A DNA stretch of 35,826 bases from Tissierella_B sp964485455 (GTDB taxonomy: Bacteria; Bacillota; Clostridia; Tissierellales; Tissierellaceae), in assembly GCA_964485455.1 (NCBI GenBank), contig CAZAJU010000008.1, forward strand, positions 1 to 35,826, read 5' to 3'. Below are positions 1 to 7,722 of this stretch, piece after piece; within the stretch, counting starts at the first letter, position 1, and each line of letters begins with the position of its first letter. The position numbers and the translations under genes were made by a program. The notes under the pieces were generated by a model, which worked only from the letters and a program-made list of their open reading frames with translations, made no database searches and was not told where the DNA came from.

Positions 1-44
1 AAGATGTTTAATTATACAATAAAATGTAAATAATTTTACTACTT

Positions 45-72
45 AGTTAGGTTAAGATATTATAACCTAACT
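45..72. repeat. 10-bp inverted repeat upstream of the Spo0E-like gene
   Basis: AGTTAGGTTA (45-54) and TAACCTAACT (63-72) are perfect reverse complements separated by 8 bases. The repeat lies 45 bases before the start of the Spo0E-like gene, and a TTGACA hexamer follows at 80-85. It has no U-tract, so it is a weak terminator candidate for a gene beyond the left edge; an operator is equally possible. The symmetry is seen directly; the role is not known. Confidence 0.4.
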
Positions 73-116
73 TAAAAAATTGACAGTATAATACCGACTA
101 GATTAAGGAGTGCCAT

Positions 117-290
117 ATGCAAAAACATTTAGAAATATCCATTATAAAGTATAATATAAACCAAAAAAGAGATGAACTAAACAGAAGGGTTCTTGATGGC
201 GTGGATAGTGAAGTAATAACACTTAGCCAAGAGCTTGACGAATTAATAACTATTTATACTAAATATCAAATAGAGTCGATAAAAAAATAG
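117..290 (+). CDS. Spo0E-like sporulation regulatory protein (57 aa)
   Basis: A 57-residue protein starting at ATG 117, with AAGGAG at 105-110 placed 6 bases upstream. Its central part contains the Spo0E-family signature SQELDELI (residues 37-44), followed by a Tyr and a charged tail. The family is a short two-helix hairpin; Spo0E of Bacillus is an aspartyl-phosphate phosphatase that removes phosphate from Spo0A and so restrains sporulation. Here the predicted helices are about residues 5-25 and 32-55. Length and motif position fit the small Spo0E-like proteins common in Clostridia. It is monocistronic, ending in the terminator at 282-310. A different response-regulator partner is possible, so the substrate is inferred. 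Confidence 0.82.
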   Translation: MQKHLEISIIKYNINQKRDELNRRVLDGVDSEVITLSQELDELITIYTKYQIESIKK

Positions 291-310
291 CAGCCTGGCT
301 GCTATTTTTT
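282..310. terminator. Bidirectional intrinsic terminator
   Basis: A near-perfect palindrome: A-tract, TAGCAGC, a 3-base loop and GCTGCTA followed by T6. The A-tract on one side and T-tract on the other let it end transcription from both strands. It overlaps the stop codon of the Spo0E-like gene (288-290) and touches the stop of the convergent ZIP gene (309-311). Confidence 0.88.
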
Positions 311-1085
311 ATCCTAACGTTACATCCAATATCATCATTACCACAAAGCCAATAATAACTCCAAAGGTAGCCTCCCTTTCATAGCCCCCCTGGTGGGTTT
401 CTGGGATGATTTCATCAGAGATTACAAATAGCATTGCACCTGCTGCGAAAGCTAAGGTAAAAGGCAATATAGGTCTGAATAAGGAGACAAGAAATAGTCC
501 TAAAAGCCCTCCTATTGGTTCAACCAATCCTGTAATTAGTGATATTCCAAATGCTTTTTTCTGAGTGTACTTTTCCCTTACTAGCGCAATGGCTACAGCG
601 AGACCTTCAGGTATATTTTGAAGACCTATACCCATTGCTAAAGAAAGACCATTAGCAATATTATTATCACCGAAGCCTACTCCTACAGCAAGTCCTTCTG
701 GGAAGTTATGGATTGTTATAGCTATTATAAATAGCCATATCTTTTTTAGGGATGTAGAAGCTCCTCCTTCCATCCTCTTATCCAAAAGATGCTCGTGAGG
801 AGAGTATTTATCTGTTATATCTAGGAAAAGAGCCCCCATAATAATGCCAAAGGCTGTAATAAGTGCTGCCTTAATTCCTCCTCCAGAATAGTCAAGACTT
901 GGTATTATAAGTGAAAATGAAGTAGCAGCTAGCATTACTCCAGCAGCGAAGCCGAGTAGAACATCCAGCATTTTCTGCGAAATATTCTTAGCAAAAAATA
1001 TTGGAAATCCTCCAACACCGGTCATTAAACCAGCTCCAAGACTGGCCAATATACCAATAAAAATTGTATTGCTTACTAATTGCAT
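309..1085 (-). CDS. ZIP family metal transporter (ZupT/GufA-like)
   Basis: A 258-aa polytopic membrane protein of the ZIP family, which imports divalent metals such as zinc, iron or manganese. It carries both metal-site motifs: HNFPEG (residues 126-131, TM4) and NIPEG (157-161, TM5). A further DEIIPETH segment lies near residues 224-231. About eight membrane segments can be drawn, with a charged cytoplasmic loop at 91-115. Length fits the bacterial ZupT/GufA subgroup (about 250-270 aa). The ATG is the only start in this frame before an upstream stop; AGGAGGG lies about 12 bases before it, rather far. A 33-aa membrane peptide gene lies 28 bases upstream on the same strand. The transported metal cannot be told from sequence. 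Confidence 0.9.
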   Translation of the reverse strand: MQLVSNTIFIGILASLGAGLMTGVGGFPIFFAKNISQKMLDVLLGFAAGVMLAATSFSLIIPSLDYSGGGIKAALITAFGIIMGALFLDITDKYSPHEHLLDKRMEGGASTSLKKIWLFIIAITIHNFPEGLAVGVGFGDNNIANGLSLAMGIGLQNIPEGLAVAIALVREKYTQKKAFGISLITGLVEPIGGLLGLFLVSLFRPILPFTLAFAAGAMLFVISDEIIPETHQGGYEREATFGVIIGFVVMMILDVTLG

Positions 1086-1113
1086 AACAAATCTCTACCC
1101 TCCTATTATGTCT

Positions 1114-1215
1114 TTAGTTGAGTGCTAGCATATAAAGAAATCCAAGTAGCATCAATACCATTATAATTCCAATTATTGAAAAAAACAATCTCTTACTTAT
1201 AAAGAAGAGCTTCAT
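1114..1215 (-). CDS. Small single-pass membrane peptide (33 aa), unknown
   Basis: The minus strand encodes 33 residues beginning MKLFFISKRLFF and ending in stop TAA. A strong GGGGAGG site lies 7 bases before the ATG. After a short basic N-terminus (Lys2, Lys8, Arg9) there is one hydrophobic segment (about residues 10-31) and almost no tail, giving a probable inner-membrane peptide with the N-terminus inside. It sits just upstream of the ZIP transporter gene and is probably co-transcribed. It could be a small transporter partner, a leader peptide, or the preserved signal-anchor remnant of a lost exported enzyme. I do not recognise a family. Confidence 0.5.
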   Translation of the reverse strand: MKLFFISKRLFFSIIGIIMVLMLLGFLYMLALN

Positions 1216-1433
1216 TCTAAGACCTCCCCAAAATATTTTTACATATATATAATTTATTTTATTGAAGGAGAATTTATGCAGATTCTAAACTATTAAATTA
1301 AAACTTCCAATCGAGACACTTCTGATTATAATTTATTAAGTGTTTTTACTATTCATTTTTTAAGCATAGGGGAATAACTTGTTAGTTTTTTTAATAAATG
1401 GTATATTATATAGTAAAGTAAGGAGGGATATGA

Positions 1434-2294
1434 ATGGGAGTGAAGATTTTAACGGATACAGGATGCGATCTTCCAGCTGAAATACTTAAGGGATATGAAA
1501 TAGACATTTTACCTATAATTGTAATAAAGGATAATAAGGAGTATTTAGATCAATTAACCATTAGTTCTAAAGAGGTTTATGATGGTATGAGAGCAGGGGA
1601 GGTATTTAGTACTGCTCAGATTTCTGCACAAAGCTTCAAAGAAAAATTTGAGGAGTATGCAAAAAGTGGTGAGTCTGTTTTATATCTAGCATTCTCATCA
1701 GGATTATCTGGTACATATCAGACATCAGTATTAGTAAGCCAGGCTGTAAAGGAAAGCTATCCTAATTTAGATTTAGATATTATTGATACAAAAGCGGCCA
1801 CATTGGGATTTGGGTTGTTAGTCTTAGCTGCTGCAAAAATGGCTAAGGAAGGTAAATCCAAAGATGAGATAATTAAAGAGGTTAATAAACAAATAGAAAG
1901 CCTTCAGTCCATATTTACCGTAGATGATTTAGAGTATCTCTTTAGAGGAGGAAGGGTTTCCAAGACAACAGCTTTTGTAGGTGGCTTATTAAATATTAAG
2001 CCTATTTTGGAAGTAAATGAAGAAGGAAAACTGATTCCATTTGAAAAAGTAAGAGGAAGAAACAAGGTATTTAAGAGAATGGTTGAGATAATGAAGGAGA
2101 GAAACCAGGGTGCTGACTATTCAAGTAAAATTGTTGCAATAAGTCATGGAGATGACCTTGAAGGAGCCACAAAGCTTAAAGAGATGATTAGCGAAGAGTT
2201 TGGTACTAAAGAATTCCTAATCAATACAATAGGAGCAGGTATAGGCTCTCATTCAGGACCAGGTACTATAGCACTGTTCTTCCAGTCTAAATAA
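1434..2294 (+). CDS. DegV family fatty-acid-binding protein
   Basis: A 286-aa cytosolic DegV protein. The family binds long-chain fatty acids; in Firmicutes, FakB members present fatty acids to the FakA kinase for incorporation into phospholipid. Visible hallmarks are the N-terminal DTGCDLP motif (residues 8-14), the Thr/Ser-rich FSTAQIS segment (about 58-64), the SSGLSGTY loop (88-95) and the LEYLFRGGR motif (about 166-174). Length is typical. Start ATG 1434 has AGGAGG at 1421-1426. A FakB role is inferred; no FakA gene is in the window. Monocistronic, followed by a terminator. Confidence 0.9.
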   Translation: MGVKILTDTGCDLPAEILKGYEIDILPIIVIKDNKEYLDQLTISSKEVYDGMRAGEVFSTAQISAQSFKEKFEEYAKSGESVLYLAFSSGLSGTYQTSVLVSQAVKESYPNLDLDIIDTKAATLGFGLLVLAAAKMAKEGKSKDEIIKEVNKQIESLQSIFTVDDLEYLFRGGRVSKTTAFVGGLLNIKPILEVNEEGKLIPFEKVRGRNKVFKRMVEIMKERNQGADYSSKIVAISHGDDLEGATKLKEMISEEFGTKEFLINTIGAGIGSHSGPGTIALFFQSK

Positions 2295-2301
2295 TTATAC
2301 T

Positions 2302-2340
2302 AGATCCCTCTTTAATCATAAGGAAATTGAGGGGTCTTTT
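2302..2340 (+). terminator. Intrinsic terminator after degV-family gene
   Basis: AGATCCCTC (2302-2310) pairs with GAGGGGTCT (2329-2337) through nine base pairs with one G-U wobble, followed by TTTT. It lies 8 bases after the DegV stop codon. Confidence 0.8.
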
Positions 2341-2402
2341 AACATAAAAACTCTAAATTTAAAGAAAATATTAAATTATGGTTAAGAATTTATAAAAAAC
2401 TA

Positions 2403-2431
2403 TGGACAAAGTCGCATAATGGTAGTATAAT
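2403..2431 (+). promoter_or_regulatory. Sigma-A type promoter for tRNA-Lys
   Basis: TGGACA (2403-2408) and TATAAT (2426-2431) are separated by exactly 17 bases. The -10 ends 20 bases before the mature tRNA start, giving a short 5' leader. Confidence 0.8.
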
Positions 2432-2451
2432 AGTTTTTGTTGATAAGAAAT

Positions 2452-2527
2452 GTGCTTTTAGCTCAGTTGGTAGAGCACCTGACTCTTAATCAGGGTGTCC
2501 AGGGTTCGAATCCCTGAAGGCGCACCA
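2452..2527 (+). tRNA. tRNA-Lys (anticodon CTT)
   Basis: A 76-base cloverleaf including encoded CCA (2525-2527). The acceptor stem GTGCTTT pairs with AAGGCGC using two G-U wobbles. The D-arm begins AGCTCAGTTGG, the anticodon loop is CTCTTAA with anticodon CTT, and the T-arm has the standard GGTTCGAATCC. The gene stands alone with its own promoter and terminator. Confidence 0.96.
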
Positions 2528-2532
2528 CTACA

Positions 2533-2567
2533 AACCTTACAATCTCAGTGATTGCAAGGTTTTTTTA
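2533..2567 (+). terminator. Intrinsic terminator of tRNA-Lys
   Basis: AACCTTACAATC (2533-2544) pairs with GATTGCAAGGTT (2550-2561), with one mismatch, and is followed by a run of T. Confidence 0.88.
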
Positions 2568-2577
2568 TTACGAATAG

Positions 2578-2675
2578 GAAAGTTCTACCTTGAATCTTAT
2601 ATAAATAGAACTTTCTGTCAATGAGTAACAAGAAAAGCTACATCTAACGCTTCGTTAGAAGCTTTTCTTTTTTTT
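2578..2675 (+). ncRNA. Two-hairpin element ending in a U-tract (possible small RNA)
   Basis: Two strong hairpins follow the tRNA terminator. The first is GAAAGTTCTA (2578-2587) with TAGAACTTTC (2606-2615), a perfect 10-bp stem with an 18-base loop. The second is AGAAAAGCT + TCTAAC (2631-2648) with GTTAGA + AGCTTTTCT (2654-2668), then T8. The second has the form of an efficient terminator, yet the tRNA already has one and no reading frame lies between. No convincing promoter is visible. It may be a small RNA, a processed read-through product or a degenerate element. Confidence 0.4.
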
Positions 2676-2857
2676 GTTAATCCTTCAAAACACTAAAATA
2701 TAGAAGTTTGTTTAGTCAGTCTGAACAATTATTAAAAAAACAATTTTTAGGGTATATATTAAATCAATAAATTAAGGTAATAAAGAAAAGACATATTAAA
2801 ATCACTACAATGATTTTGAAATCTTAAGGTTATTCTTATATAAAAGGAGGAATTAAT

Positions 2858-3997
2858 TTGAAAAAGACAGTATTAACATCATTATTAGCGATAGCTTTAT
2901 TAATTGTTTTTGTTCCATTTAGGGCAGAAGCATCAGATGACCTTAGATTATGGGTCGATGGAAGGTTTGTAGAAGCAGATTCAGATCCCTATATTGAGGA
3001 TTCCAGAACCTTAGTCCCTATAAGGTTTATAGCAGAAGCATTGGGTTATAAAGTGGATTGGGAAAATGCAACTCGAACAGTAATTATTGATGATGGTGTC
3101 AATGTAATCACTATGCAAATAGAAAACAATACAGCAAGTTTTAATGGTAAGCAAATCCAACTAAATAAGGGGCCTGCAATTAGAAATGGTAGAACCTACA
3201 TTCCAGTTCGAGATGTTGCAGAAACCCTAGGAAAATATGTTGATTGGGATAATGACAATTTTACAGTGGTTATAGGTAAGGGTTATCAAGGCCCTATTCA
3301 AGGTGTAAGAGCTTCAATAACTGAAGAAGATGCAAAAGAGATTGCCTTAAACTTTGCAGATGGAAGAATTGAAAGCTTTGAAGCTGATGATGATAAATAC
3401 GAAATTGATATTATCAAAGATGGCTACAAATATAAATTTGAGATTTCCAAGCTATATGGAGATATTATGGATATAGAAGTTGAATATAGTGAAGATGATA
3501 TCATGGCTAATGGAAGAACTCTTATGGGAAGAGACATGGCAGAAAAAAGAGCTCAAGAAATAGCACCGGGAAGAGTAGTAAAATTTGAATTTGATGATGG
3601 AAAGTATGAAATAGAAATCATATCAAACGGCTTTAGATATGATATTGAAATAAATGCCTATGACGGTAATATTATAGAATATGAAAGAGAAGACGAAGGC
3701 GTAGATGATGAAGCTGATGATGAAGACAACAATACTTCTAGGGGACAAATAATTTCCGCTGATGAAGCCAGGGAAATAGCATTAAAAGAAGTTGATGGTA
3801 ATATAGTTGAATTCGAACTAGATGATGATGATATGATATACGAAATAAAAGTGATTGCTGATGGAAAAGAACATGATATAGAAATAGATGCATCTTCTGG
3901 TGAAGTATTAAAGCATGAAATAGACGATATAGATGAAGACGATGGAGATGAAGACGAAGAAAATGAATTAGATGAAGATGACGGATATGATGACTAA
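2858..3997 (+). CDS. Secreted copper-amine-oxidase-N / PepSY domain protein
   Basis: A 379-aa exported protein. Start is TTG 2858, with AAAGGAGG at 2843-2850; the next residues give a clean signal peptide (1-26, cleaved after AEA). Residues 28-140 form a copper-amine-oxidase N-terminal (stalk) domain with two similar halves: the TLVPIRFIAEALG and TYIPVRDVAETLG motifs. Three PepSY-like repeats follow (about 153-212, 222-280, 298-356), each with an acidic helix, a YEI strand and a GxxxxxEI strand. The tail (357-379) is almost entirely Asp/Glu. PepSY modules are thought to inhibit or regulate proteases or bind ligands, and the acidic tail may bind cations; both are inferences. The protein lacks any catalytic oxidase domain. 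Monocistronic. Confidence 0.86.
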   Translation: MKKTVLTSLLAIALLIVFVPFRAEASDDLRLWVDGRFVEADSDPYIEDSRTLVPIRFIAEALGYKVDWENATRTVIIDDGVNVITMQIENNTASFNGKQIQLNKGPAIRNGRTYIPVRDVAETLGKYVDWDNDNFTVVIGKGYQGPIQGVRASITEEDAKEIALNFADGRIESFEADDDKYEIDIIKDGYKYKFEISKLYGDIMDIEVEYSEDDIMANGRTLMGRDMAEKRAQEIAPGRVVKFEFDDGKYEIEIISNGFRYDIEINAYDGNIIEYEREDEGVDDEADDEDNNTSRGQIISADEAREIALKEVDGNIVEFELDDDDMIYEIKVIADGKEHDIEIDASSGEVLKHEIDDIDEDDGDEDEENELDEDDGYDD

Positions 3998-4021
3998 GTT
4001 TTAGAATATGAATATTAATGG

Positions 4022-4063
4022 AGCCCTTTCTAAACTAGAGAATGGTCAAGTAAGGGCTTTTTT
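4022..4063 (+). terminator. Intrinsic terminator after the CuAO-N/PepSY gene
   Basis: AGCCCTT (4022-4028) pairs with AAGGGCT (4052-4058), followed by T6. The intervening 23 bases contain a smaller internal fold. Confidence 0.78.
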
Positions 4064-4078
4064 GGTCTTCACTAATTT

Positions 4079-4108
4079 AATCCCAATGTTCAAAACTACA
4101 TTGGGATT
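4079..4108. repeat. Perfect 10-bp inverted repeat before the ABC exporter genes
   Basis: AATCCCAATG (4079-4088) and CATTGGGATT (4099-4108) are perfect complements with a 10-base loop. There is only a weak T-run after it, so it could be a second terminator or an operator for the ABC exporter operon beginning at 4201. Confidence 0.45.
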
Positions 4109-4200
4109 TATTATGCTTATAGGGTATAATTAATAAGCATATGTTTTTTATCTTTTTTTCCAATAAAGGATAATTTTTTTGTTTAATCTAAGGAGGACCT

Positions 4201-5940
4201 ATGTTTAAGGATTTTTGGTGGTTTATATCGTATTATAAGAAGAAATATATTCTTGCAGTAAGTTTTTTGTTTTTAAGTAATCTAGTAGGACTAATTCCGC
4301 CATATATAACAGGTAGACTTACAGATATGATATTTGAAGGGACTATTGGATTGAAAATGTTCTTTATAATACTAGGAGTTAATCTAATTATAATAATAAT
4401 AAAGTATTTCTTTGCCATGGGTTGGTCTTACTTTACCTTTAGGGCAGCTAATGAAATAGATTTTAGGGCAAGGGACAATCTTATGACCAAGTTCCTAAAG
4501 CAATCCCTAGTCTTTTTTGAAAAGCATCCTACAGGTTCTCTTATGGGAAAAGCAACTAATGATGTAAATAGCCTCAGTGATTTAGCTGGTTTTGGAACTC
4601 TAAGTTTATTTGACTCCACAATGTTTCCATTATTGATTATTATAATGATGATGGTAGTAGTGGATGTTAAACTGACTCTAGCTTCTATAGTACCCCTTCC
4701 TATTTTAGCATATTTGGTGATTTTAATTGGGAATAAAATCTATGATAGGTGGGATAAGGTTCAAGTAGCCTTTGATAAGCTAAATGCCAATGTCCTAGAG
4801 GATGTTGAAGGAATAAGGATTATTCGAGTTTTCAATCTGCAAAGGTCTAGATATAAGGACTTTGAATCTAGAGGCAAAGATTTGTGTAGTAGGAATTTGG
4901 ATGTAGTAAAGTATCAAGCCCTTATTACTCCTATCCAAAGCATAATACCTGCAATGACTTTTATTATAGCCATAGGCTATGGATCTTTTTTAATTTCTAA
5001 AGGAGAGATTTCCATAGGCCAACTAGTATCCTTTACCTATTATTTGAACATGCTAGTATGGCCAATGTATGCTTTTGGTAACTTTATCAATATCAAGCAG
5101 CAGGCTCGTGCATCTATGGAAAGAATTCAGGAAGTCTTGAATTACAAGGAAGATATTGTTGAAAAGAGTGATGCAATTAGACTTAAAACAAATCCTGATA
5201 TTGAATTTAAAGCTCACTCATTTAAATACCCTACATCAAAGGACAATATACTGGAAGACTTGAATATTCAGATAGGAAGCGGAAAGTCACTAGGAGTACT
5301 AGGAAAGACTGGTTCTGGAAAATCTACTTTTTTAAAACAGCTTTTAAGTCTTTATCCTATGAATACGGATAGCATTTATCTTAATAGGGAAAAAATTCAT
5401 AACTATAGGATTTCAAGTATCAGAGACCTTATTGGTTATGTTCCTCAAAGACATATGATATTTTCTAAAAGCATTAGGGATAATATAAAGCTCTCAAAAC
5501 CAGATGCTACTGAAGAAGAACTAATGGATGCCATAAGATTGGCTGATTTCGAAAAGGACCTAAATATCTTTCCTAAGGGCTTAGACACCCTTTGTGGTGA
5601 GAAGGGGATATCCCTATCCGGTGGACAAAATCAGAGAATTGGTATAGCTAGGGCATTTTTAAAGGATCCTTATATACTAATACTTGATGATTGTATGAGT
5701 GCAGTCGATGGAAGAACAGAAAAAAATATTATAAATAATATTAAAGCAAACAGACAAGGAAAGACTACTATTATTTCAAGTCATAGAATAAGTCAAGTTA
5801 AGGATTTAGATGAAATTATTGTACTTGATAAAGGGAAAATCGTTGAAAGAGGAAGTCATGAAGACCTTATCAAGGGCGGAAAGTGGTATTATGAACAGTA
5901 TATGAATCAGCTAGCAAGGAGTCGTTTTGATGAACAATAA
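4201..5940 (+). CDS. ABC exporter subunit with degenerate catalytic site
   Basis: A 579-aa fused ABC exporter half: six membrane helices (about 16-300), then the nucleotide-binding domain. Walker A is GKTGSGKST (368-376), the signature LSGGQ (472-476), Walker B ends LILDD (D496, D497) and the switch His is H528. The residue after the Walker B Asp is Asp rather than the catalytic Glu, as in the degenerate partner of heterodimeric exporters (BmrC/BmrD, LmrC/LmrD, TM287/288 types). Start ATG 4201 has AAGGAGG just upstream. Its partner overlaps its 3' end. Such pairs export drugs, peptides or lipids; the substrate here is unknown. Confidence 0.9.
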   Translation: MFKDFWWFISYYKKKYILAVSFLFLSNLVGLIPPYITGRLTDMIFEGTIGLKMFFIILGVNLIIIIIKYFFAMGWSYFTFRAANEIDFRARDNLMTKFLKQSLVFFEKHPTGSLMGKATNDVNSLSDLAGFGTLSLFDSTMFPLLIIIMMMVVVDVKLTLASIVPLPILAYLVILIGNKIYDRWDKVQVAFDKLNANVLEDVEGIRIIRVFNLQRSRYKDFESRGKDLCSRNLDVVKYQALITPIQSIIPAMTFIIAIGYGSFLISKGEISIGQLVSFTYYLNMLVWPMYAFGNFINIKQQARASMERIQEVLNYKEDIVEKSDAIRLKTNPDIEFKAHSFKYPTSKDNILEDLNIQIGSGKSLGVLGKTGSGKSTFLKQLLSLYPMNTDSIYLNREKIHNYRISSIRDLIGYVPQRHMIFSKSIRDNIKLSKPDATEEELMDAIRLADFEKDLNIFPKGLDTLCGEKGISLSGGQNQRIGIARAFLKDPYILILDDCMSAVDGRTEKNIINNIKANRQGKTTIISSHRISQVKDLDEIIVLDKGKIVERGSHEDLIKGGKWYYEQYMNQLARSRFDEQ

Positions 5941-7678
5941 GATACGAAATGAATTTGTAACGAAAAAATTAAAAACCTATGCAAAGAAGCAAGCAAAACC
6001 ATTATCTTTGGGACTAATTTTATCCATGATTCGTACTGCATTGGAAATCATAGGTCCTATGATTATAGGCTATATTCTAAATAACTATATAAAACTGGAT
6101 ATGGAAAAGTCGGATTTTGTTTCTATCTTTAAGCTCTTGGGGATTTACCTCATAGTATATATACTTTGTGGGCTCTTTGGGAACCTAGCCCTTCTTGCCT
6201 TTGAACAGGCTGCAAATATGATTTCATTCAATGTGCAAAAGGATGTGTACAAGCATATTAATAAGCTGCCTATATCCTATTTTGATAACCTGCCTGCTGG
6301 TAATATAGTATCTAGAATTACTAATGATACAAATAGATTGAAGATGATGTTCCAGTTGATTTTGGCAGATATGACCACATCGACTATTATGATTGTTAGC
6401 ATCTATGGAATGATTGTAATCACAAATCTACCTGTTGCACTTTTGTTTTTATTACTAGTACCCATAATATATATTATATTTAGAGATTTGAGATATAAGA
6501 CAGCTAAGTATACAAGCTTAAGTCGTGCATATGTAGGAGATATAAATGCCAGTATCAATGAAAACATACAAAACATGGAGATTATCCAAGCCTTTAATAA
6601 AGAAAGTCATATAAAAGATGAATTTGACCAAATCAACTATAATATTTTTGAAAGCAATTTAGAAGTTACAAAGGTAAGAAGCTATGGTGGTTATAGGGCA
6701 ATTGATGCTCTTAGTTATGTGGGAACAATTCTCGTCCTTTTATATTTTGGGGTTGGAAGGATTACAGGATTGTACGCAGTTACTGTAGGAAGCATGTATA
6801 TAGTCATAGATTACGTTTCTAAAATCTTTAATAATGTAAGTACAGTGGTTACTAGATTTGGTGAATTAGAACAATCCTATGCTTCTGCAACCCACGTTTT
6901 CGATTTATTAAAGATGGATACATTAGAAGAACAGAATAATGAACCTGTTGACCTAAAGGGAGATGTAAAATTTGAAGATGTCTATTTTGCATATAATGAA
7001 GATGATGATGTTTTAAAGGGTATTGATTTTGAGGTTAAGAGTGGAGAGAGTGTAGCATTTGTTGGTTCAACTGGTAGCGGCAAGAGTACCATTATAAATC
7101 TTATTTTAAAGTTTTATGAGCCTAGGCTTGGAAATATATTTATAAATGGTAAAAATATAAAGGACATGAATAGAAACTCTCTTAGAGCCAATATGGCAGT
7201 GGTTCTACAGGATGCATTTCTTTTTGAGACCGATATAAGAGATAATATTAAACTAGATGATGAGAACTTTAGTGATGAGGATATAGTGCAGGCACTAGTA
7301 GATGTAGGGGGAGACTCCATTATTGAAAGGGGTATAGATCAGAAGATATTTGAAAAGGGCAGCAATCTAAGCCAAGGAGAAAAACAACTTATTTCATTTG
7401 CCAGAGCCTATATAAGAAATCCTAGAATCTTAATTCTAGATGAAGCAACATCTAATATAGATACTGAGACTGAAAAAATAATTCAAAATGGAATAGAAAA
7501 GCTAAAAAAAGATCGTACAACCTTTATAATAGCCCATAGGCTTTCTACGATTAAAAATGTAGATAAGATAATTGTATTAAACAAGGGTAAGATTATAGAA
7601 AGGGGCAATCATGAATCCCTAATGGAGCTAGATGGATTTTATAAGAATATGTATGATGAACAAATGAGAAACCATTAA
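5930..7678 (+). CDS. ABC exporter subunit with intact catalytic site
   Basis: A 582-aa partner of the preceding exporter half. The membrane domain spans about 25-310. Walker A is GSTGSGKST (379-387), Walker B LILDE (D504, E505) and the switch His H536. The signature is LSQGE (480-484), departing from LSGGQ. The consensus ATP site is therefore built from this subunit's Walker motifs and the partner's LSGGQ, and the degenerate site from the partner's LILDD plus this LSQGE. I chose ATG 5930 because AAGGAG (5916-5921) is 8 bases away; TTG 5927 would add one residue. The gene overlaps the upstream one by 11 bases, indicating translational coupling. Confidence 0.9.
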   Translation: MNNKIRNEFVTKKLKTYAKKQAKPLSLGLILSMIRTALEIIGPMIIGYILNNYIKLDMEKSDFVSIFKLLGIYLIVYILCGLFGNLALLAFEQAANMISFNVQKDVYKHINKLPISYFDNLPAGNIVSRITNDTNRLKMMFQLILADMTTSTIMIVSIYGMIVITNLPVALLFLLLVPIIYIIFRDLRYKTAKYTSLSRAYVGDINASINENIQNMEIIQAFNKESHIKDEFDQINYNIFESNLEVTKVRSYGGYRAIDALSYVGTILVLLYFGVGRITGLYAVTVGSMYIVIDYVSKIFNNVSTVVTRFGELEQSYASATHVFDLLKMDTLEEQNNEPVDLKGDVKFEDVYFAYNEDDDVLKGIDFEVKSGESVAFVGSTGSGKSTIINLILKFYEPRLGNIFINGKNIKDMNRNSLRANMAVVLQDAFLFETDIRDNIKLDDENFSDEDIVQALVDVGGDSIIERGIDQKIFEKGSNLSQGEKQLISFARAYIRNPRILILDEATSNIDTETEKIIQNGIEKLKKDRTTFIIAHRLSTIKNVDKIIVLNKGKIIERGNHESLMELDGFYKNMYDEQMRNH

Positions 7679-7682
7679 AAAA

Positions 7683-7716
7683 ATAGAACCTGATTGAAAT
7701 TTCAATCAGGTTCTAT
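7683..7716. terminator. Bidirectional terminator between exporter and purine permease
   Basis: A perfect 34-base palindrome: 17 bases from ATAGAACC through GAAA mirrored exactly. It lies 4 bases after the exporter stop and 6 bases before the end of the convergent NCS2 gene, with A-rich and T-containing flanks on both sides. Confidence 0.8.
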
Positions 7717-7722
7717 TAGTTC

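Noticed and set aside
1276..1296. Six-codon reading frame with an AAGGAG site, possible leader peptide
   Set aside because: Too short to support, with no following attenuator and no gene directly behind it.
1316..1347. Weak hairpin ACACTT/AAGTGT followed by T5
   Set aside because: Only six base pairs with a 16-base AT-rich loop and no gene ending upstream on the plus strand.
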